Assembly: GCA_035480955.1 (NCBI GenBank)
Contig: DATIHF010000012.1
Coordinates: 1 to 10,669 of the forward strand
DNA from: DATIHF01 sp035480955
GTDB lineage: Bacteria; Patescibacteriota; Microgenomatia; Woykebacterales; RBG-16-39-9b
Length of the DNA: 10,669 nucleotides
Direction: 5' to 3'
Shown in pieces: positions 9,584 through 10,669 of this stretch (position 1 is its first letter; each line of letters starts with the position of its first letter). The position numbers were made by a program, and so were the translations under genes. The notes below the pieces were generated by a model. The model made no database searches. It saw only the letters and a list, made by a program, of their open reading frames with translations, and was not told where the DNA came from.

Positions 9584-10215
9584 GTTAGAGCAATACAGAC
9601 TCCAGTTGATGCTTCCTTAGTAATTGTTAACTAGAAAAATAGTTAACTGTTATCAAGGAATCATCTAATGATTCCAAAAGAGTTTCGTGTACGGGCAGGG
9701 ACGGAGCTCTTTACCCCCTGCATTCGCTTTCATAGCGGAAGGAGGGGAGGACTTATCGTCTAAGCTTCTTTAACAAGTGAATAAAGTGTAAGAGTAGTAA
9801 AGTTGTCCGCTAAAGGTTAAACGACTGTATTAGCGGCAAAAAACGCTTCACAAAACGAAACACCGCTATGGCCGGAAGAGTCTTTGACGCCGATAGCAGT
9901 GTCTCGATAAGTACATCTGGACAGCAGGTGTACTCTTATAGATCTAATTTAAAAGCGTTTGGGCAGGTAAGTCAAGCCTGAAACATGCATATAACAATAT
10001 GTATCAGAGCAACTTACAGATAAGCTATCAATATTACTCGTCACTTTAGCTACGAAAAACACCTAATGGCCGGTCCCCGGCGTCTGGTTTGGGGTAACAC
10101 TCTTACTGGGCGCTGAGGAGCGGCCATTAACGTTTTTGTACAATATATTTATCCCAATAGTTGATTTCTACTTTATCTATAAAGAAATAGAAGAATAGAT
10201 AAAGTTAACAAAAAC
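9519..10215 (+). ncRNA. Predicted large structured non-coding RNA, unit 1
   Basis: About 600-700 bases downstream of the consensus promoter with no usable reading frame and dense self-complementarity. Helices found by eye: 9523-9529/9551-9557; 9613-9633/9640-9660 (21 positions, two mismatches); 9657-9664/9668-9675 (overlaps the previous one); 9677-9688/9701-9712 (12 bp); 9715-9719/9743-9747 with 9723-9728/9734-9739; 9807-9813/9830-9836; 9841-9848/9953-9960, enclosing 9860-9869/9893-9902 and 9910-9919/9925-9934; 9985-9992/9997-10004 (AACA loop); 10023-10027/10047-10051; 10065-10072/10121-10128 with 10075-10084/10109-10118; 10132-10139/10208-10215, enclosing 10170-10180/10195-10205 (11 bp). The 3' end is uncertain: no classic terminator follows, and it may extend to the hairpin at 10264-10287. 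I find no tmRNA, RNase P, SRP, 6S or group I/II intron signatures. The class is unrecognised; size and complexity recall OLE, ROOL and GOLLD. Confidence 0.6.
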
Positions 10216-10263
10216 CACTTTATCATCCCTTAGTTCTTTTGCTTGTCCAAAACTTTTTGATTA

Positions 10264-10455
10264 GCTACCTTTGACAGCAAAGGTAGCACCAAACTGCCAG
10301 CCAGTGAGCCTTTAGCTAAAAATCTTTCTCACTTCACTTAATTTTCCAAAACGTTTCACTTAAACAAGTGGAAAATTTCCTCCAGAACAGCTCGTTCCAA
10401 AGATTTTCTTAACGCGTCGGCTCAAAGCTGGGTACTTACCTGCTCGCAATGGCGG
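10264..10455 (+). repeat. Inverted-repeat module of array unit 2
   Basis: A perfect 10-bp hairpin GCTACCTTTG/CAAAGGTAGC (10264-10273/10278-10287) is followed by ACCAAAC. An outer stem CTGCCA/TGGCGG (10294-10299/10450-10455) then encloses AAAATCTTT/AAAGATTTT (10319-10327/10399-10407), and an inner stem ATTTTCCA/TGGAAAAT sits near 10341-10376. It ends in TGCTCGCAATGGCG, identical to module 1. Sequence outside the shared words differs strongly from module 1 while the pairings persist. It could equally be the 3' end of RNA unit 1 or the 5' flank of unit 2. Confidence 0.6.
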
Positions 10456-10569
10456 GGAAGAACATTTTTCAAATTTTCCTCAACTTTTCCACAACAATAA
10501 AAATGGCTATTTTTGAGGCTAATAAAACTATAAGATACGAGCTCTTCAGGACTACTTTTTCCTATAGGT

Positions 10570-10598
10570 TTGACAAATCTTGACAAAAAATTTATAAT
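10570..10598 (+). promoter_or_regulatory. Strong sigma-70 promoter of array unit 2
   Basis: Identical to the promoter of unit 1: TTGACA (10570-10575), 17-base spacer, TATAAT (10593-10598). The expected start of transcription is about 10605. Confidence 0.87.
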
Positions 10599-10604
10599 GT
10601 GTAA

Positions 10605-10669
10605 GTATTTAATTCGCAGACAGGAAAGTACCTTGAGAATTGAAAAATGGATTGTAGAGGCGCTAGAGA
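10605..10669 (+). ncRNA. Predicted large structured non-coding RNA, unit 2 (5' end only)
   Basis: The first 65 bases are identical to the 5' end of unit 1, including the helix TTAATTC/GAATTGA (10609-10615/10637-10643). The window ends here, so it is not known whether the body of the RNA is repeated as faithfully as its 5' end. Confidence 0.55.

Larger units (their letters stand above)
10473..10669 (+). repeat. Direct repeat, copy 2 (cut by window edge)
   Basis: Second copy of 9387-9583 with two transitions, 1086 bases downstream and in the same orientation. It includes the full promoter and about 65 bases of RNA. Identity continues to the last base, so the repeat and the array go on beyond the window. 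Confidence 0.97.

Noticed and set aside
9519..10215. RNase P RNA, tmRNA, SRP RNA or group I/II intron
   Set aside because: AGGAAAGT near 9536 recalls the RNase P core, but no matching 3' core partner is seen. There is no tRNA-like end with a tag frame, no SRP tetraloop domain, no domain V hairpin and no group I core pairing that I can find.
9387..10669. CRISPR array or insertion sequence
   Set aside because: Only two long repeats 1086 bases apart, no short regularly spaced repeats, and no transposase frame between them.

Overview
The window reads as the distal part of a ribosomal RNA operon, a four-gene protein cluster and a long non-coding tail, all on the + strand. The organism is a bacterium with the standard genetic code: the four long frames are unbroken, with TAA, TAG, TAA and TGA as stops. 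Short intergenic gaps, a compact four-domain S1 protein, no tRNA in the 120 bases of 16S-23S spacer seen here, and a Firmicutes-like clpC-radA-PIN/TRAM block stripped of its usual partners suggest a small-genome lineage, possibly Candidate Phyla Radiation (Patescibacteria, perhaps Microgenomates). That assignment is inference and only moderately secure.

Layout. Bases 1-120 are the end of the 16S-23S spacer, with a boxA-like sequence and the 5' arm of a long processing stem. The 23S rRNA (about 121-3017) is normal in length, with no intron. A short spacer with a UUCG hairpin leads to the 5S rRNA (about 3110-3223) and an intrinsic terminator (3231-3260). A new promoter then probably drives a tightly packed set: an S1-repeat RNA-binding protein (3344-4435), the Clp/Hsp100 unfoldase ClpC (4437-6869, one base after the S1 stop), the DNA-repair ATPase RadA (6856-8166, overlapping clpC by 14 bases) and a membrane-anchored PIN-TRAM protein of the YacL type (8217-9110). 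Together they serve translation or RNA binding, protein quality control, recombination intermediate processing and probable RNA cleavage.

The last 1.56 kb (9111-10669) has no credible protein gene but is far from empty. It contains a complete unit and the beginning of a second unit of a tandem array with a period of 1086 bases. Each unit has an inverted-repeat module, then a nearly identical 197-bp block carrying a near-perfect sigma-70 promoter (TTGACA, 17 bases, TATAAT), then a sequence of about 600-700 bases that can be folded by eye into more than a dozen helices, several 8-21 bp long. I interpret this as a large, structured non-coding RNA gene arranged in tandem. It does not match any RNA class I can recognise by eye (not tmRNA, RNase P, SRP, 6S, or a group I or II intron), and it is comparable in size and complexity to OLE, ROOL or GOLLD RNAs. 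It is the main candidate for something undescribed here.
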